A stretch of DNA of 64,000 nucleotides from UBA11574 sp963752565 (lineage in GTDB: Bacteria; Desulfobacterota; Desulfobacteria; Desulfobacterales; UBA11574). Below are positions 1 through 9,591 of the stretch, piece after piece. Position 1 is the first letter of the stretch; the number at the start of each line of letters is the position of its first letter. The notes under the pieces are model-generated. The model was not told where the DNA came from, did no database searches, and saw nothing but the letters and a program-made list of their open reading frames with translations. The position numbers and the translations under genes are program-made. Location: contig CAVVZC010000001.1 in NCBI GenBank assembly GCA_963752565.1, forward strand, positions 60,961 to 124,960. The letters run 5' to 3'.

Positions 1-228
1 CGACATGGGTGTCTTTCCAGTGCCGCCGACGGTAATGTTCCCAATAGAAATTACGGGACAAGAGAGTCTTTTTGATTTTAAAACAGCCTTTTTGTAAAAA
101 ATACGTCTTAATTTGACAGCACCGCCATAAACTTTTGAAACCATGGATAAAAAAGGCACAAACCAACCGTATCCATTTTTATTGTCACCAGTTATAACTC
201 TTTCGATCTTTTTTTTAATACTGATCAC
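1..228 (-). CDS. lpxK: Tetraacyldisaccharide 4'-kinase LpxK, N-terminal part (cut by window edge)
   Basis: LpxK phosphorylates the 4' position of the lipid A disaccharide at the inner membrane. Reading the minus strand from a GTG at 226-228 gives an open frame to the window edge. It contains the early LpxK motif SIGNITVGGTGKTP, a P-loop in the family's usual place about 65 residues in. No ATG lies in frame just upstream, so GTG is the likely start. It follows waaA in the same direction and is the last visible gene of the lipid A/Kdo cluster. The C-terminal three quarters lie outside the window, so integrity cannot be judged. Confidence 0.9.
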   Translation of the reverse strand, partial: MISIKKKIERVITGDNKNGYGWFVPFLSMVSKVYGGAVKLRRIFYKKAVLKSKRLSCPVISIGNITVGGTGKTPMS

Positions 229-487
229 GGCGCCTTTATGGTTATTGGTTATATGTTATTCGTTATCAGTTATTGCTTTTCTGTCCGATGCCCGCTGTTG
301 CTAACCATATGCTCGCTGACCACCAGGTCCTGACCTCTGAATATCTCACTTTCCATTCCTCTCATCCTTCTCTCTTTGCTCTATGCTCTTTTCTTTCTAA
401 CCCTCTCACTTTCTCACCTTCTTACTTTCTCACCTTCTTACTGCCTCTGACCTCCAACCCCTGACACCTGAACCCTGAACCCCGTCC
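229..487. repeat. Low-complexity word-like intergenic spacer
   Basis: The spacer between waaA and lpxK has no convincing gene. It holds strings of near-repeated short words: a group built on GGTTATTGGTTAT/GTTATTCGTTATCAG at 240-275, then a long pyrimidine-rich run (about 345-450) in which CTCACTTTCTCACCTTCTTA-type units recur. The 63-codon frame on the plus strand here is only an open stretch through this low-complexity DNA. Similar spacers occur at about 6.3 and 17.3 kb. Confidence 0.6.
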
Positions 488-1792
488 TTATAGGTATGGC
501 TTGATCACTTTTATCGTCTTTTCAACAGCCCCTTTATTGGCGGTCAAAACCCCCAGGGCGTTCTTTCCCATCTCCAAGGCTCTTTTATCATTTTTTATAA
601 GTAAAAAAAGGGTGTTATAAAGCTCTTTTGCGTCCTTGACACGAACGGCACCTTCAGCCTCTATAAGCATCTTTGCTATGTCAGCAAAATCGCTCATATC
701 ATGTCCAAATATAATCGGTTTTGAAAATGCTGCGGGTTCAAGAGGATTGTGTCCACCGCAATTCACCAGGCTCCCACCAATAAATGCGATATCGGCGATC
801 GCATAAAGTTTTTTTAGAAGGCCTATGGTATCAATGATAATAACATCCAATCTTTTGCCGGATGATATCTTTTTAAGTTCTTTCATGAGGCCGACTGAAT
901 ATCCGGCAGAATCAAAAATACGAAATACTGAACCGGCGCGTTCCGGATTTCGGGGTGCCACAATAAGCAATAAATCGCCCTCATGATGTTTTATTCTTGA
1001 AAACGCATCCAACAGCATCGACTCTTCACCTGGATGCGTGCTCCCCGCCAAAAATACCTTCCGGGCATTCTGTATGTGCATGGACTGCCTTAAGCGATCT
1101 GTTTCTTGTGAACCCTGGATTTGATGTGTTACATCAAATTTAACGTTCCCGGTTATCGTTATCCGATCGAATGGAACACCAAGTTCTTGAAAACGACCTG
1201 CATCCTCTAAGGATTGAGCACAGATATGAAAAAAATTCAAAAATACCTGCTTGGCAAATAACCCAAGACGTTTGTATCCGAAAAAAGATTTTTTAGACAG
1301 CCTTGCATTAATTAGAATAACAGGCACCTGACGTTTTTTCATCTCAAAAAGAAAATTGGGCCATATATCCGTCTCAACGATGACAACAACTGCAGGATCT
1401 ATTCTCTGAACAATATGTTTTACTGAAAAGGTCAGATCATAAGGAAAATAAAAAATAGAATGAACGGGGTCTGTTAAATACTGTTTGGCGATATCAAAGC
1501 CTGTTTTGGTAGAAGCAGAAAATACAATCTCTCGGGTATTTGAATACATCTTCAACCCTTTAACGAGTGGGACTGAGGAAAGTACCTCTCCCACCGAAAG
1601 CGCATGTATCCATACGCGCTTTTTTTCAGACGTATCGGGTCTTTTGCGTGTTAATTCTATTGGTAACCGGGCTATCCCCAATCGTTGAAGAACAGTTCTC
1701 CGTCGCTTGTCAGATATCAAGACCATGGGAATTATCAGGGGAAATCCCAAAGTCATCACTATAAAAAACAGTATATTATATAGAAATATCAA
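488..1792 (-). CDS. waaA: 3-deoxy-D-manno-octulosonic acid (Kdo) transferase
   Basis: WaaA (KdtA) transfers Kdo from CMP-Kdo onto lipid IVA at the cytoplasmic face of the inner membrane. The 434-residue length is typical. Residues 1-27 form the usual N-terminal membrane anchor. The GT-B family signature WIHALSVGEVLSS lies near residue 60, and FIGGSLVNCGGHNPLEPAAF near residue 345 is the family's nucleotide-sugar binding loop. The gene lies downstream of lptG and upstream of lpxK on the same strand, as expected in a lipid A operon. One or two Kdo additions cannot be told from sequence. Confidence 0.95.
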   Translation of the reverse strand: MIFLYNILFFIVMTLGFPLIIPMVLISDKRRRTVLQRLGIARLPIELTRKRPDTSEKKRVWIHALSVGEVLSSVPLVKGLKMYSNTREIVFSASTKTGFDIAKQYLTDPVHSIFYFPYDLTFSVKHIVQRIDPAVVVIVETDIWPNFLFEMKKRQVPVILINARLSKKSFFGYKRLGLFAKQVFLNFFHICAQSLEDAGRFQELGVPFDRITITGNVKFDVTHQIQGSQETDRLRQSMHIQNARKVFLAGSTHPGEESMLLDAFSRIKHHEGDLLLIVAPRNPERAGSVFRIFDSAGYSVGLMKELKKISSGKRLDVIIIDTIGLLKKLYAIADIAFIGGSLVNCGGHNPLEPAAFSKPIIFGHDMSDFADIAKMLIEAEGAVRVKDAKELYNTLFLLIKNDKRALEMGKNALGVLTANKGAVEKTIKVIKPYL

Positions 1793-1867
1793 CTACGTGT
1801 CCCTTTTCATTTTCCATTGGGCACACATGACTTATTACCTGAATTTTGAACGAATTGGAGGCTTTCA

Positions 1868-1887
1868 TATGCAAGATTCAGGTATTA
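1868..1887 (-). repeat. Short repeat, third (partial) copy at the lptG stop codon
   Basis: On the minus strand this reads TAATACCTGAATCTTGCAT, a 19-base exact match to the left part of the repeat at 36.2 kb; 14 bases of it recur at 2.99 kb. The lptG stop codon forms its first bases. The match stops abruptly after GCAT, so this is a fragment or one end of the unit. Confidence 0.5.
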
Positions 1888-2962
1888 TTCGGCGTTTAGT
1901 AATGTCAGTGCTCCAAAACTGAAAAAAGCCAGGTTTGCGGTCCACGCAGCAATGCCGGGGGGCAGCATCTCACCATATCCGAGCGACAAGCAAAAACTGT
2001 AAAAAATCCAGTAAATAAAGGCCGTTCCGATGCCGTAGGCGATAACAACAGGCATACCTTCCTTCACGGTTCCTCTGGCCGCAAGACCTGTCCCTACCAT
2101 ACACATTATGACACAGATAAAAGGAAAGGCTATCTTGGCATAAAGATCCACCTTATATATTGTGGCATCATATCCTTCCGCCTCAACCTTTTTTATATAC
2201 GCAAAAAGCTCTCTAAACGTCATCTCTTCCGATTTTTTAGTAACCTTATTTAAATTTTCGGGCAATAAATTTAACCTTTCAGCCTTATTGTTATGGAACG
2301 TTATATTGTATTTTTCTTTTTTTGTGTCAAGAATCTGTTCCATCAATTCATATAACAGCCATTCCCCCTTATTGAAGACACCTTTCTTGGCATCGATTCT
2401 CCGAATCAGTCTGAAATTTTCATCAAATTTATAAATTGTAATTCCATTGATGGTATTGTTTTTTGGATTAAAGTATTTTACGTGTGTTATACTTCGATTG
2501 CCTTTAATCCAAATATTTTTTTCCTTAGTAATAATTGTTGACTCTCTACGAACTTCTTTAAGCCAAATCTGGTTCGACTTTGCCATTGTTATGGGAACGA
2601 TGACATCAGATAAGATAAAAAGCAGGACGCCCAAAATACATCCCATGATGAAAACCGGCTTTAAAAGATAATAGATGCGTATACCACCACTTTTCAAAGC
2701 CACAATCTCGTTGCCGCGAGCCATGAGACTAAAGACGATGAGAACAGACATCAGAATACAAATGGGAATTATTTGGGCAACGATAAACGGTATTCTAAGT
2801 GCGAAATAAATATATCATCTTTGAAAACGGTATGCCGGCTTCAATAAAATCATCTACCCTTTCAAAAAAATCCACAGCAAGATATATACCGACGACAAAT
2901 GCCAGAACAATGCCAAAATATTTTGATATCTGAAGAGTTATATATTTGTATATAATAGACAT
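1885..2962 (-). CDS. lptG: LPS export permease LptG, with one internal frameshift
   Basis: LptG pairs with LptF as the membrane part of the LptB2FG transporter that extracts LPS from the inner membrane. The C-terminal 288 residues read cleanly to 2751 (GNEIVALKSGGIRIY, the YjgP/YjgQ family motif, periplasmic beta-jellyroll, three C-terminal membrane helices). The N-terminus is in another frame from an ATG at 2962: MSIIYKYITLQISKYFGIVL followed by a helix. The frames join if one T is removed from the T-run at about 2803-2806, giving continuous YLFALRIPF and a normal length of about 358 residues. The frameshift is probably an error in the sequence. It follows lptF. Confidence 0.85.
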
Positions 2963-2993
2963 ATTTTTATGATGCTTTGATAAAATCGTAAAA

Positions 2994-3070
2994 CTGAATC
3001 TTGCATGAAAATTGTGAGAATCTTTATAATCCTTGAATTGAAGCGGGTTTAAACAACATTAAATTCATTG
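2994..3070 (+). repeat. Dispersed intergenic repeat, copy 1 (between lptF and lptG)
   Basis: CTGAATCTTGCATGAAAATT at 2994 is followed, one base of spacing different, by TGAGAATCTTTA. The same two blocks occur at 36207-36240. Weaker similarity continues to about 3070 (GGTTTAAACAACATTAAATTCATTG against a related stretch near 36260). The copy fills the lptF-lptG spacer. No open frame or transposase belongs to it. Confidence 0.55.
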
Positions 3071-3073
3071 TTT

Positions 3074-4252
3074 TTATGTTTTTATAGATGACGGTTTAAA
3101 TTTCTTTTTGAAAAAGTTGAAAAACGACTTGATTTTTACAGAACGGTCATTTGCGGTCCTGATAAGAAGAAACAGACCCAGGCCACCCAAGGCGATATTT
3201 GGGACCCACATTCCGACCATTGGTGGATAAACACCGGCTTCTCCAAAAACAGACCCAGCGGACAACATGATGTAATAGATTAAAAAGAATACCATTCCCA
3301 GCCCCAAACCTGTGGACCGTTTTGCAGATTCCGACTGAATCCCCAGCGGAACAGCCAAAATTCCAAGAGCAACGCATGAAAAAGGAATCGAAAATTTTTT
3401 ATGTAATTCAATCAATGCCGTATAATATTGCTCGTTTTTTTTGGGGAAGGTCTTCAAATACTGCCTCAAATCCCCAAAACTCATCTCATCTTCGTCTTTG
3501 GAGCCACCCTTTGAAGCCGTAAACGCCTTTTTTAAATCAAGATTGACATCATAGCTGTCAAAGTTGATTGAGTGGGCGGATTTCTTTTCAAGATTGACCT
3601 GATTGATGGTGCCTTGATACAGTTTTAGGTGAATTACAAGCTTATCAGGTTCGGCAAACATTCTCCCTTTTGGCGCCATTACGGTGCTTACAATATTTTG
3701 CGACCGTTTATCCTCAATAAAAACATCCTTGAGAATTTTTTTCTTTAGATCTATTTTGTTGATATAAAGCATGACATCCTTGAAGCTGTCATTGAAAATC
3801 CTTTCTTTAAGGCCGGCATCGACATGAGATGCAGCGACTTTAAATGTCAGCTCTTTCATGGAAACCATCCCCCACGGCATTCCATAAACAGTTATAAGAC
3901 ATGATAAGACCACCCCCATTACACAAAAAACAAGCACAGGGGGCATTAGGCCGTAAATACTTACACCGCCCGCTTTAAGGGCAACAAGTTCTTTATCGTT
4001 TGACAATCGAATAAACGTCAGTAAAACAGCCATCATCACAGACATGGGTATCACAAAAGATAGAAAACGGGGAATGGAATAGAGAAGGATTAAAAGAACG
4101 GAAATCATACTGATTTTGTAATTTACAATCAGATTTGTGATATCGAGTATCTTTGTCATCAGAAATACAAAGGTAAAGAACACCAAGTTGATGACAAAAG
4201 GCAACATCATCTCTTTGAGCAGATATCTATTTATAATGGAATTAATTTTCAT
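3074..4252 (-). CDS. lptF: LPS export permease LptF
   Basis: LptF is the partner of LptG in the LptB2FG lipopolysaccharide transporter. I place the start at the ATG at 4252 (MKINSIINRYLLKEM), which begins exactly where YjgP/YjgQ family proteins begin; the 41-codon extension upstream is not family-like. The 392 residues show the N-terminal helices, the cytoplasmic coupling motif NDKELVALKAGGVSIYGL near residue 90, a periplasmic jellyroll, and three C-terminal helices including GLGLGMVFFLIYYIM. The C-terminus is lysine-rich. It lies between msbA and lptG on the same strand, separated from msbA by about 240 bp. Confidence 0.93.
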   Translation of the reverse strand: MKINSIINRYLLKEMMLPFVINLVFFTFVFLMTKILDITNLIVNYKISMISVLLILLYSIPRFLSFVIPMSVMMAVLLTFIRLSNDKELVALKAGGVSIYGLMPPVLVFCVMGVVLSCLITVYGMPWGMVSMKELTFKVAASHVDAGLKERIFNDSFKDVMLYINKIDLKKKILKDVFIEDKRSQNIVSTVMAPKGRMFAEPDKLVIHLKLYQGTINQVNLEKKSAHSINFDSYDVNLDLKKAFTASKGGSKDEDEMSFGDLRQYLKTFPKKNEQYYTALIELHKKFSIPFSCVALGILAVPLGIQSESAKRSTGLGLGMVFFLIYYIMLSAGSVFGEAGVYPPMVGMWVPNIALGGLGLFLLIRTANDRSVKIKSFFNFFKKKFKPSSIKT

Positions 4253-4490
4253 CTTAGGCGGGATGGCTGTTACCCATTGAAAATTTTCGATTGAAGCCTG
4301 CCCTGGTGCGACTCGATTGGCAATCATTGCCGATGCTGTAATCAATCGCGGGATGCGGCATAAACATCCAGCCATATTGAATCGGGTCTGGGCATTTATA
4401 ATTGCTCTTTGTATCCTAAGAACGACGCAAGTGCGAGTTGCTCATAGATTATTGATTCTGTTTGAACACGTCGGCTTAAAATTCTCTGTC

Positions 4491-6230
4491 CTATTCATTG
4501 CTGTATTGCATCTGATAGAGTTTGAAAAATTCTCCTCGCATAGAAATCAGTTCCTCTTGTTTCCCCTCTTCTTCGACCCGACCATCAATAATGACAACGA
4601 TCCTGTCGGCATAATCAATGGTTGATAGTCTATGCGCAATGACAAAGGTTGTTCGCCCTTTCATCAAATTCTCTAAAGCCTTTTGAACAAGCATCTCCGC
4701 CTCTGCATCCAGAGAAGATGTTGCTTCGTCAAGAATCAATATTGGCGCATCTTTAAGCAGGGCACGCGCAACACATATCCTCTGTTTTTCTCCACCGGAA
4801 AGACGTCCTCCAAGTTCACCGATATTTGTGTCAAACTTGTTCGGAAAATTTTGTATAAAATCATAAGCATAGGCTGCTTCTGCAGCCATGATGATTTCTT
4901 TTTCCGTTGCATTCCGCTTACCATAGGCGATATTGTTCCTTATACTGTCATTAAAAAGGATAGGTTCTTGAGTAACGATACCCATCTGATCACGAAGTGA
5001 AGATATCGAAACATCGCGAATATCCGTCCCATCTATCCTGATAGCCCCCCGGGTAACATCATAAAACCTTGGTATCAGATTTACCAGTGATGTTTTCCCG
5101 CCGCCGCTCATTCCGACCAGTGCCAGAACGTCACCAGCCTCGACATTCAGATTGATGTCTTTAAGAACCATAACATCATCATATTTAAAAAAAACGTTTT
5201 CAAATGTTACACGCTGTGGCCCTCGTTTAATCGTTACAGGATCCTTTCTCTCTTTAATGTCTGATTCCATCTCTATAATGTCAAAAATTCTATCGGCAGC
5301 GGCAAGTCCTTGCTGAACCGCATTATTGAGCCCGCTCAGTTTTTTTACAGGATCATACAGCATCAGCACTGCAGCCATAAAAGAAAAAAATGTTCCGGCT
5401 GTGGAACTGCCCGTAATTACCTTATAGCCTCCGTACCATATAATAAAAGCGATTCCCAGTCCACCGAGAAACTCCATGATCGGAGACGATAAAGACCTTG
5501 CAATCACGGCTTTCATCTCAAGTTTGAACAAGTCGAGGGTTTTATCAAAAAAACGCTTTTTTTCATATGATTCCATTCCGAATGCCTTAACAATTTTGTT
5601 GCCGGCTAATGTTTCATGTAAAAAAGAATTCAGATCTGCCATGGCCTCCTGGCATCCGGTACTGATCCGGCGCACTCTTCTGCCAAATTCAACAACGGGA
5701 AAAAAGGCAACCGGCAAAACAACAAATGCAAACAAGGCCATTTTCCAGTCACGGTAAAAAATAACAAATGTCAAACCCACTATGGTAAAGCTGTCTTTTA
5801 ATGATCCTGTGACCGCTGTTGAAACCATGGCTTTGATGATATTGACGTCGTTTGTAATTCGCGACATAAGAACACCGGTCTTTTCTTTCTGGAAAAAAGC
5901 GATGGGAAGGTCTTGTATGCGGTTATAAAGATCGTTTCTTAAGTCCTTGATGACATTCTCGCCCACATAATTCATTAAATAGTCTTGACCATACATTCCC
6001 AGACCACGTAGGAAGTAAATTAGGACAACGACCAAGGGAATGATTTTGAGCATTGTGGTGTCTTTATTAAAAAATATGTCGTCCAGCACAGGCTTTACTA
6101 AAAAGGCTGTTGCAGAGCTTGCCACAGCAATAACCAACATACACACCATTGCCAGAAAAAGTCTGAATTTGTTTTCCTTGATAAGCGCCAGTAAGTGTTT
6201 GTGCCTGTTTTTTAATTTTAGTTTAAACAT
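4491..6230 (-). CDS. msbA: Lipid A export ATP-binding/permease MsbA
   Basis: MsbA flips lipid A-core across the inner membrane using ATP. This is a 579-residue half-transporter, the usual length, with an N-terminal six-helix transmembrane domain (about 20-310) and a C-terminal ATPase domain. Walker A is GMSGGGKTSL near residue 370, the ABC signature LSGGEKQR near 475, Walker B ILILDEATSSLD just after, and the H-loop VIAHRLST follows. Position between lpxB and lptF fits MsbA rather than a drug exporter, although the protein sequence alone cannot exclude a generic exporter. Confidence 0.93.
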   Translation of the reverse strand: MFKLKLKNRHKHLLALIKENKFRLFLAMVCMLVIAVASSATAFLVKPVLDDIFFNKDTTMLKIIPLVVVLIYFLRGLGMYGQDYLMNYVGENVIKDLRNDLYNRIQDLPIAFFQKEKTGVLMSRITNDVNIIKAMVSTAVTGSLKDSFTIVGLTFVIFYRDWKMALFAFVVLPVAFFPVVEFGRRVRRISTGCQEAMADLNSFLHETLAGNKIVKAFGMESYEKKRFFDKTLDLFKLEMKAVIARSLSSPIMEFLGGLGIAFIIWYGGYKVITGSSTAGTFFSFMAAVLMLYDPVKKLSGLNNAVQQGLAAADRIFDIIEMESDIKERKDPVTIKRGPQRVTFENVFFKYDDVMVLKDINLNVEAGDVLALVGMSGGGKTSLVNLIPRFYDVTRGAIRIDGTDIRDVSISSLRDQMGIVTQEPILFNDSIRNNIAYGKRNATEKEIIMAAEAAYAYDFIQNFPNKFDTNIGELGGRLSGGEKQRICVARALLKDAPILILDEATSSLDAEAEMLVQKALENLMKGRTTFVIAHRLSTIDYADRIVVIIDGRVEEEGKQEELISMRGEFFKLYQMQYSNE

Positions 6231-6560
6231 ATTTGTAAAAATCCTGGCCCATCTTAGATCCCGTCACGCGGGGGAGGCATAAGCTTTGGTTATCCACAGA
6301 GGGAATTTGCTTTGTTGAATATTCATTTTAGAAAATAGGAATTAGAAATTAGAAAATGAATCGCCGCAAATGGACGCAAATGAAGTTAGAAGATGAGAAG
6401 GTTAGAAAGTGAGAAGTTTGGAAATCAAGAAAATGTGCCGACCTTCTGATCTTCTCGCCTTCTTACTCTCTTATTTTTCAAAATATTCGTGTTCATCCGT
6501 GTTCATCCGTGGTTTTCTTTATCCCCTTTTCTCTTTCCTGTTTCCTATTTCCTGTATTGT
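6231..6560. repeat. Intergenic spacer with word-like and tandem repeats
   Basis: No gene is supported in this 330-bp gap between lpxB and msbA. It contains AGAAGATGAGAAGGTTAGAAAGTGAGAAG-like purine words (about 6388-6418), a CGCAAATGGACGCAAATGAA tandem near 6364, and a tandem GTTCATCC block (CGTGTTCATCCGTGTTCATC at 6487-6506, then CGTGG). The last two are direct repeats of 9-11 bases. It likely lies within a transcript, since both flanking genes run the same way. Confidence 0.6.
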
Positions 6561-7706
6561 TCATCTTTCGAGCATACGAAAGGCAATATCCGCCACGCGT
6601 TCCGATGCACCCGGACCACCCAGTTTATCCCCAATGGTCAGTAGTTCAAGACTTAATTGTTTGAGACCGGATGGATCGCTTAGCATTTTGAATACCGTAT
6701 CCGCAATCCTGGTGGAAGATGCTTCTTCCTGGATCAACTCCGGAACAATCTCCTTGCCCGCAATGAGGTTAACCAGGCCAATATTTTTAACTCGTATCAT
6801 TGCCTTTGCCAACCAGAAACTCACCGGAGATACTTTATAAATAATAACCATCGGCGTCCCTGAAATTGCCGACTCCAAAGTCACGGTTCCGGATGCAGCC
6901 ATGACGACTTTGCTTCGCTCAAAGATTTCTCTCACATTACCGGCAGCAATCTCAAAATCAGCCTCTCCTTTATGTTTTTTAACAATCTCTCTTACGTGCT
7001 TTTCTCCCACATCGGGTGAAAGTGAAATAATGAACTTTATGGTTTCGATCTTTGTTAACAGAATTCGCGCTGCATCAATCATTACCGGGAGGTGCCTTTC
7101 AATCTCCCCATGGCGGGACCCCGGAAGTAGACCGATGGCAGGAATATCATCCACCCATTTATTCTCGATCCTTTCTTTGGTCGGAAGACTGTTTTCCAGC
7201 AATGGATGCCCCACAAAGGTCACCGGAATTTTTTGTTTTCTGTAGAAATCTTCTTCAAAGGGTAAAATAACGGCCATGTGGTCCACCAGTTTATCAATCT
7301 TTTTTACACGTCCAGGTCTCCACGCCCAAATCTGTGGACTGATATAATATAAAACAGGTATCCCCATTTTTTTGGCCGTTCCCGCCACATGAAGGTTGAA
7401 ATCCGGAAAATCAATCAGTATCAAAAGATCCGGACGCACGGTCTTGAAGGTCTTTTTAACCATTCGAAGACTTCTTAGTATGTTTGGGATCTTTGAAAAT
7501 ACCTCGGTTATCCCCACAACGGATATTTCACGAGCATCAATCAAGATGTCAACCCCGGTTTCTTTAAGCGCTTGTCCACCGATACCATTGAAAAAGAGCC
7601 CTTTGTTCCTTTTTTGCATGGCCTTGACAAGTTTTGCACCGTGCAGATCACCGGAAGTTTCACCGGCAATAATCATGATACGCTTCTTGTTTGAAAAACA
7701 ACCCAT
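6561..7706 (-). CDS. lpxB: Lipid-A-disaccharide synthase
   Basis: LpxB condenses UDP-2,3-diacylglucosamine with lipid X to form the lipid A disaccharide at the inner membrane surface. The 381-residue protein has the family's N-terminal motif IAGETSGDLHGAKL (residues 13-26), GIGGQALKETG near residue 42, and LLPGSRHGEI near residue 195, all diagnostic of the GT19 family. ASGTVTLESAISGTPMV near residue 270 is the conserved substrate loop. It is downstream of the Gfo/Idh gene and upstream of msbA on the same strand. Confidence 0.96.
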   Translation of the reverse strand: MGCFSNKKRIMIIAGETSGDLHGAKLVKAMQKRNKGLFFNGIGGQALKETGVDILIDAREISVVGITEVFSKIPNILRSLRMVKKTFKTVRPDLLILIDFPDFNLHVAGTAKKMGIPVLYYISPQIWAWRPGRVKKIDKLVDHMAVILPFEEDFYRKQKIPVTFVGHPLLENSLPTKERIENKWVDDIPAIGLLPGSRHGEIERHLPVMIDAARILLTKIETIKFIISLSPDVGEKHVREIVKKHKGEADFEIAAGNVREIFERSKVVMAASGTVTLESAISGTPMVIIYKVSPVSFWLAKAMIRVKNIGLVNLIAGKEIVPELIQEEASSTRIADTVFKMLSDPSGLKQLSLELLTIGDKLGGPGASERVADIAFRMLER

Positions 7707-7716
7707 GGTATATCTA

Positions 7717-8670
7717 TCACAAAAATTTGCGAACGCCCTCTTTAATTTGGCCCATAATATTCAACGCAATTTCCAGGGCATCACGTCCCATTTTAGCCGT
7801 AACTACCGGGGCTTCACGATGGATGACTGCATTTACAAATGATTTTAATTCATTTTCCAGGGCATCGCCCGTTTCAAAGCTAACTTGTTTAATGTCCATA
7901 CCGGGGATCATACCACAATCGACACTGCCGTCTTGCTGAATAGCGGTAATTTCTTTTTTTGAAAAATCAACAGAAACATAAGCATCTCTTTGAAACAGTC
8001 TTATTTTTCTTTCGTTTTTGATTGATATTCGACTGGCTGTCACATTGGCAACACATCCACTTTCAAATTCAAGACGCGCATTTGCAATATCAACATGTTC
8101 AGAGACAACCGGTACTCCTGACGCATAAACAGCACTTATTTCCGACCTGACAAAGTTCAAAATAAGATCAATATCATGGATCATCAAATCCAGAACAACA
8201 CTGACATCCGTACAACGCCCCTGAAAAATACTCAATCTGTGAGACTCGATAAACATCGGTTTCTTAACAATATCTTTCAGCGCCACAATTGCCGGATTAA
8301 ACCGCTCAAGATGTCCCACCTGGATAACAAGATCCCTTGATTCTGCCAAATGAATCAGTTCATCCGCCTCTTCGGTGGTTTCTGTAATCGGCTTTTCAAT
8401 CAGAATGTCGATATTTTTTTTCAAAAAATTCTTGGCAATGACAAAATGAACCGGTGTGGGAACAGCGATACTGACGGCATCGACGTTTCCAAATAGCGCT
8501 TTATGGTCTATATATGCTTTTGTATTTACCTTTTCAGCGACAGTTTCAGCACGATTTTTATCAATATCTACAACGCCCACCAGGTCAACATCATTCATCC
8601 GAGCATATTTTTCAGCATGAAATTGCCCGAGATATCCGACACCAATCACACCAACTCGTAGTTTTTTCAT
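7717..8670 (-). CDS. Gfo/Idh/MocA family oxidoreductase in the lipid A operon
   Basis: This is an NAD(P)-dependent sugar dehydrogenase-like protein of 318 residues. The ATG at 8670 begins MKKLRVGVIGVGYLGQFHAE, a Rossmann dinucleotide-binding motif, and lies just after the lpxI stop. EKPITETTEEADEL near residue 95 is the EKP motif of the family. The gene is locked between lpxI and lpxB. A related family member, GnnA, makes UDP-3-keto-GlcNAc for 3-amino lipid A, but no GnnB-type aminotransferase is visible here, so that role is only a possibility. Substrate unknown. Confidence 0.85.
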   Translation of the reverse strand: MKKLRVGVIGVGYLGQFHAEKYARMNDVDLVGVVDIDKNRAETVAEKVNTKAYIDHKALFGNVDAVSIAVPTPVHFVIAKNFLKKNIDILIEKPITETTEEADELIHLAESRDLVIQVGHLERFNPAIVALKDIVKKPMFIESHRLSIFQGRCTDVSVVLDLMIHDIDLILNFVRSEISAVYASGVPVVSEHVDIANARLEFESGCVANVTASRISIKNERKIRLFQRDAYVSVDFSKKEITAIQQDGSVDCGMIPGMDIKQVSFETGDALENELKSFVNAVIHREAPVVTAKMGRDALEIALNIMGQIKEGVRKFL

Positions 8671-8674
8671 ATCT

Positions 8675-9478
8675 TTACTTTTCCAACGCAACAATGGTAA
8701 TACCAACTTCGTCCGCCAAGTCGATCATCTCCTTTTTGTCAAAAACAACCGCCTTGCCGGCTTCAATGCCCAAAACCTTCGCCCCTGCCTCAACCATCGT
8801 CCTTATTGTCTGAGCACCCACAGCAGGAATATCGAACCTTGTGTCCTGGTGAGGTTTGCATACTTTTACGACGACTGCAGAACCTTTGCCGAGTCGCCCT
8901 CCCCGTTTTATGGTCGCGTCTGTTCCATCTATGGCTTCTACGGCCAACACCGATCCCCCTCCGATCACAACGCACTGTCCAATATCGAGACGCCCGATCT
9001 CCTTTGCCAATTTCCAGCCGAGTTCGACATCATTTTTATCCGACCGGGACGGTTTCCGTTTTGTCCAACAACCTGATTGTGCCAGAAGTTCCGGCATTAA
9101 AAATGTTGAGGGTTTTATTTGAATACCCTCTTTTTCAAGAACCCTTACAAATCCCCTCAATATCCCATCGTCATGGGTATGTCTCATGCCTGCAATAAGC
9201 GAAATGGCTTTTGTGTCAGGTCTTACATCAGAAAACATCTTTGTCTTTTTAATTCCGCCCACCAGAACGGCCTGATTGATATCACTTTTTTTAAAAAACT
9301 TAATAATACGCTTGATCTGTCCAATATGAATCCATTCAACCGTGTCAACATGATCGTTCAAACCTGAATCCGTCTCATTTTTGTGAGCAACGGCAAAAAC
9401 ACGATACCCTTTAGCCTTTGCAGCTTTTGAAAAAAGGATGGGGAACTGGCCGTTCCCTGCTATGAGTCCTATGCGCAT
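8675..9478 (-). CDS. lpxI: UDP-2,3-diacylglucosamine pyrophosphatase LpxI
   Basis: LpxI (DUF1009) hydrolyses UDP-2,3-diacyl-GlcN to lipid X, the step done by LpxH in most gammaproteobacteria. The 267-residue protein begins MRIGLIAGNGQFPILF, the family start. The C-terminal domain carries GQCVVIGGGSVLAVEAIDGTD and the stretch DTRFDIPAVGAQTIRTM, where LpxI's catalytic aspartate region lies. It sits between lpxA and the Gfo/Idh gene, as in other Desulfobacterota. No lpxH gene is seen in the window, consistent with LpxI supplying the activity. Confidence 0.93.
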   Translation of the reverse strand: MRIGLIAGNGQFPILFSKAAKAKGYRVFAVAHKNETDSGLNDHVDTVEWIHIGQIKRIIKFFKKSDINQAVLVGGIKKTKMFSDVRPDTKAISLIAGMRHTHDDGILRGFVRVLEKEGIQIKPSTFLMPELLAQSGCWTKRKPSRSDKNDVELGWKLAKEIGRLDIGQCVVIGGGSVLAVEAIDGTDATIKRGGRLGKGSAVVVKVCKPHQDTRFDIPAVGAQTIRTMVEAGAKVLGIEAGKAVVFDKKEMIDLADEVGITIVALEK

Positions 9479-9591
9479 GACGATAAATTAACGACTATAA
9501 ATTAAAATAATTTTTTAATATACCTGCTAATGAAACGTTATTGGAGTGTAAGGATAATGGACAGGGTGTATTGGATAAGTAAATGAACTGA

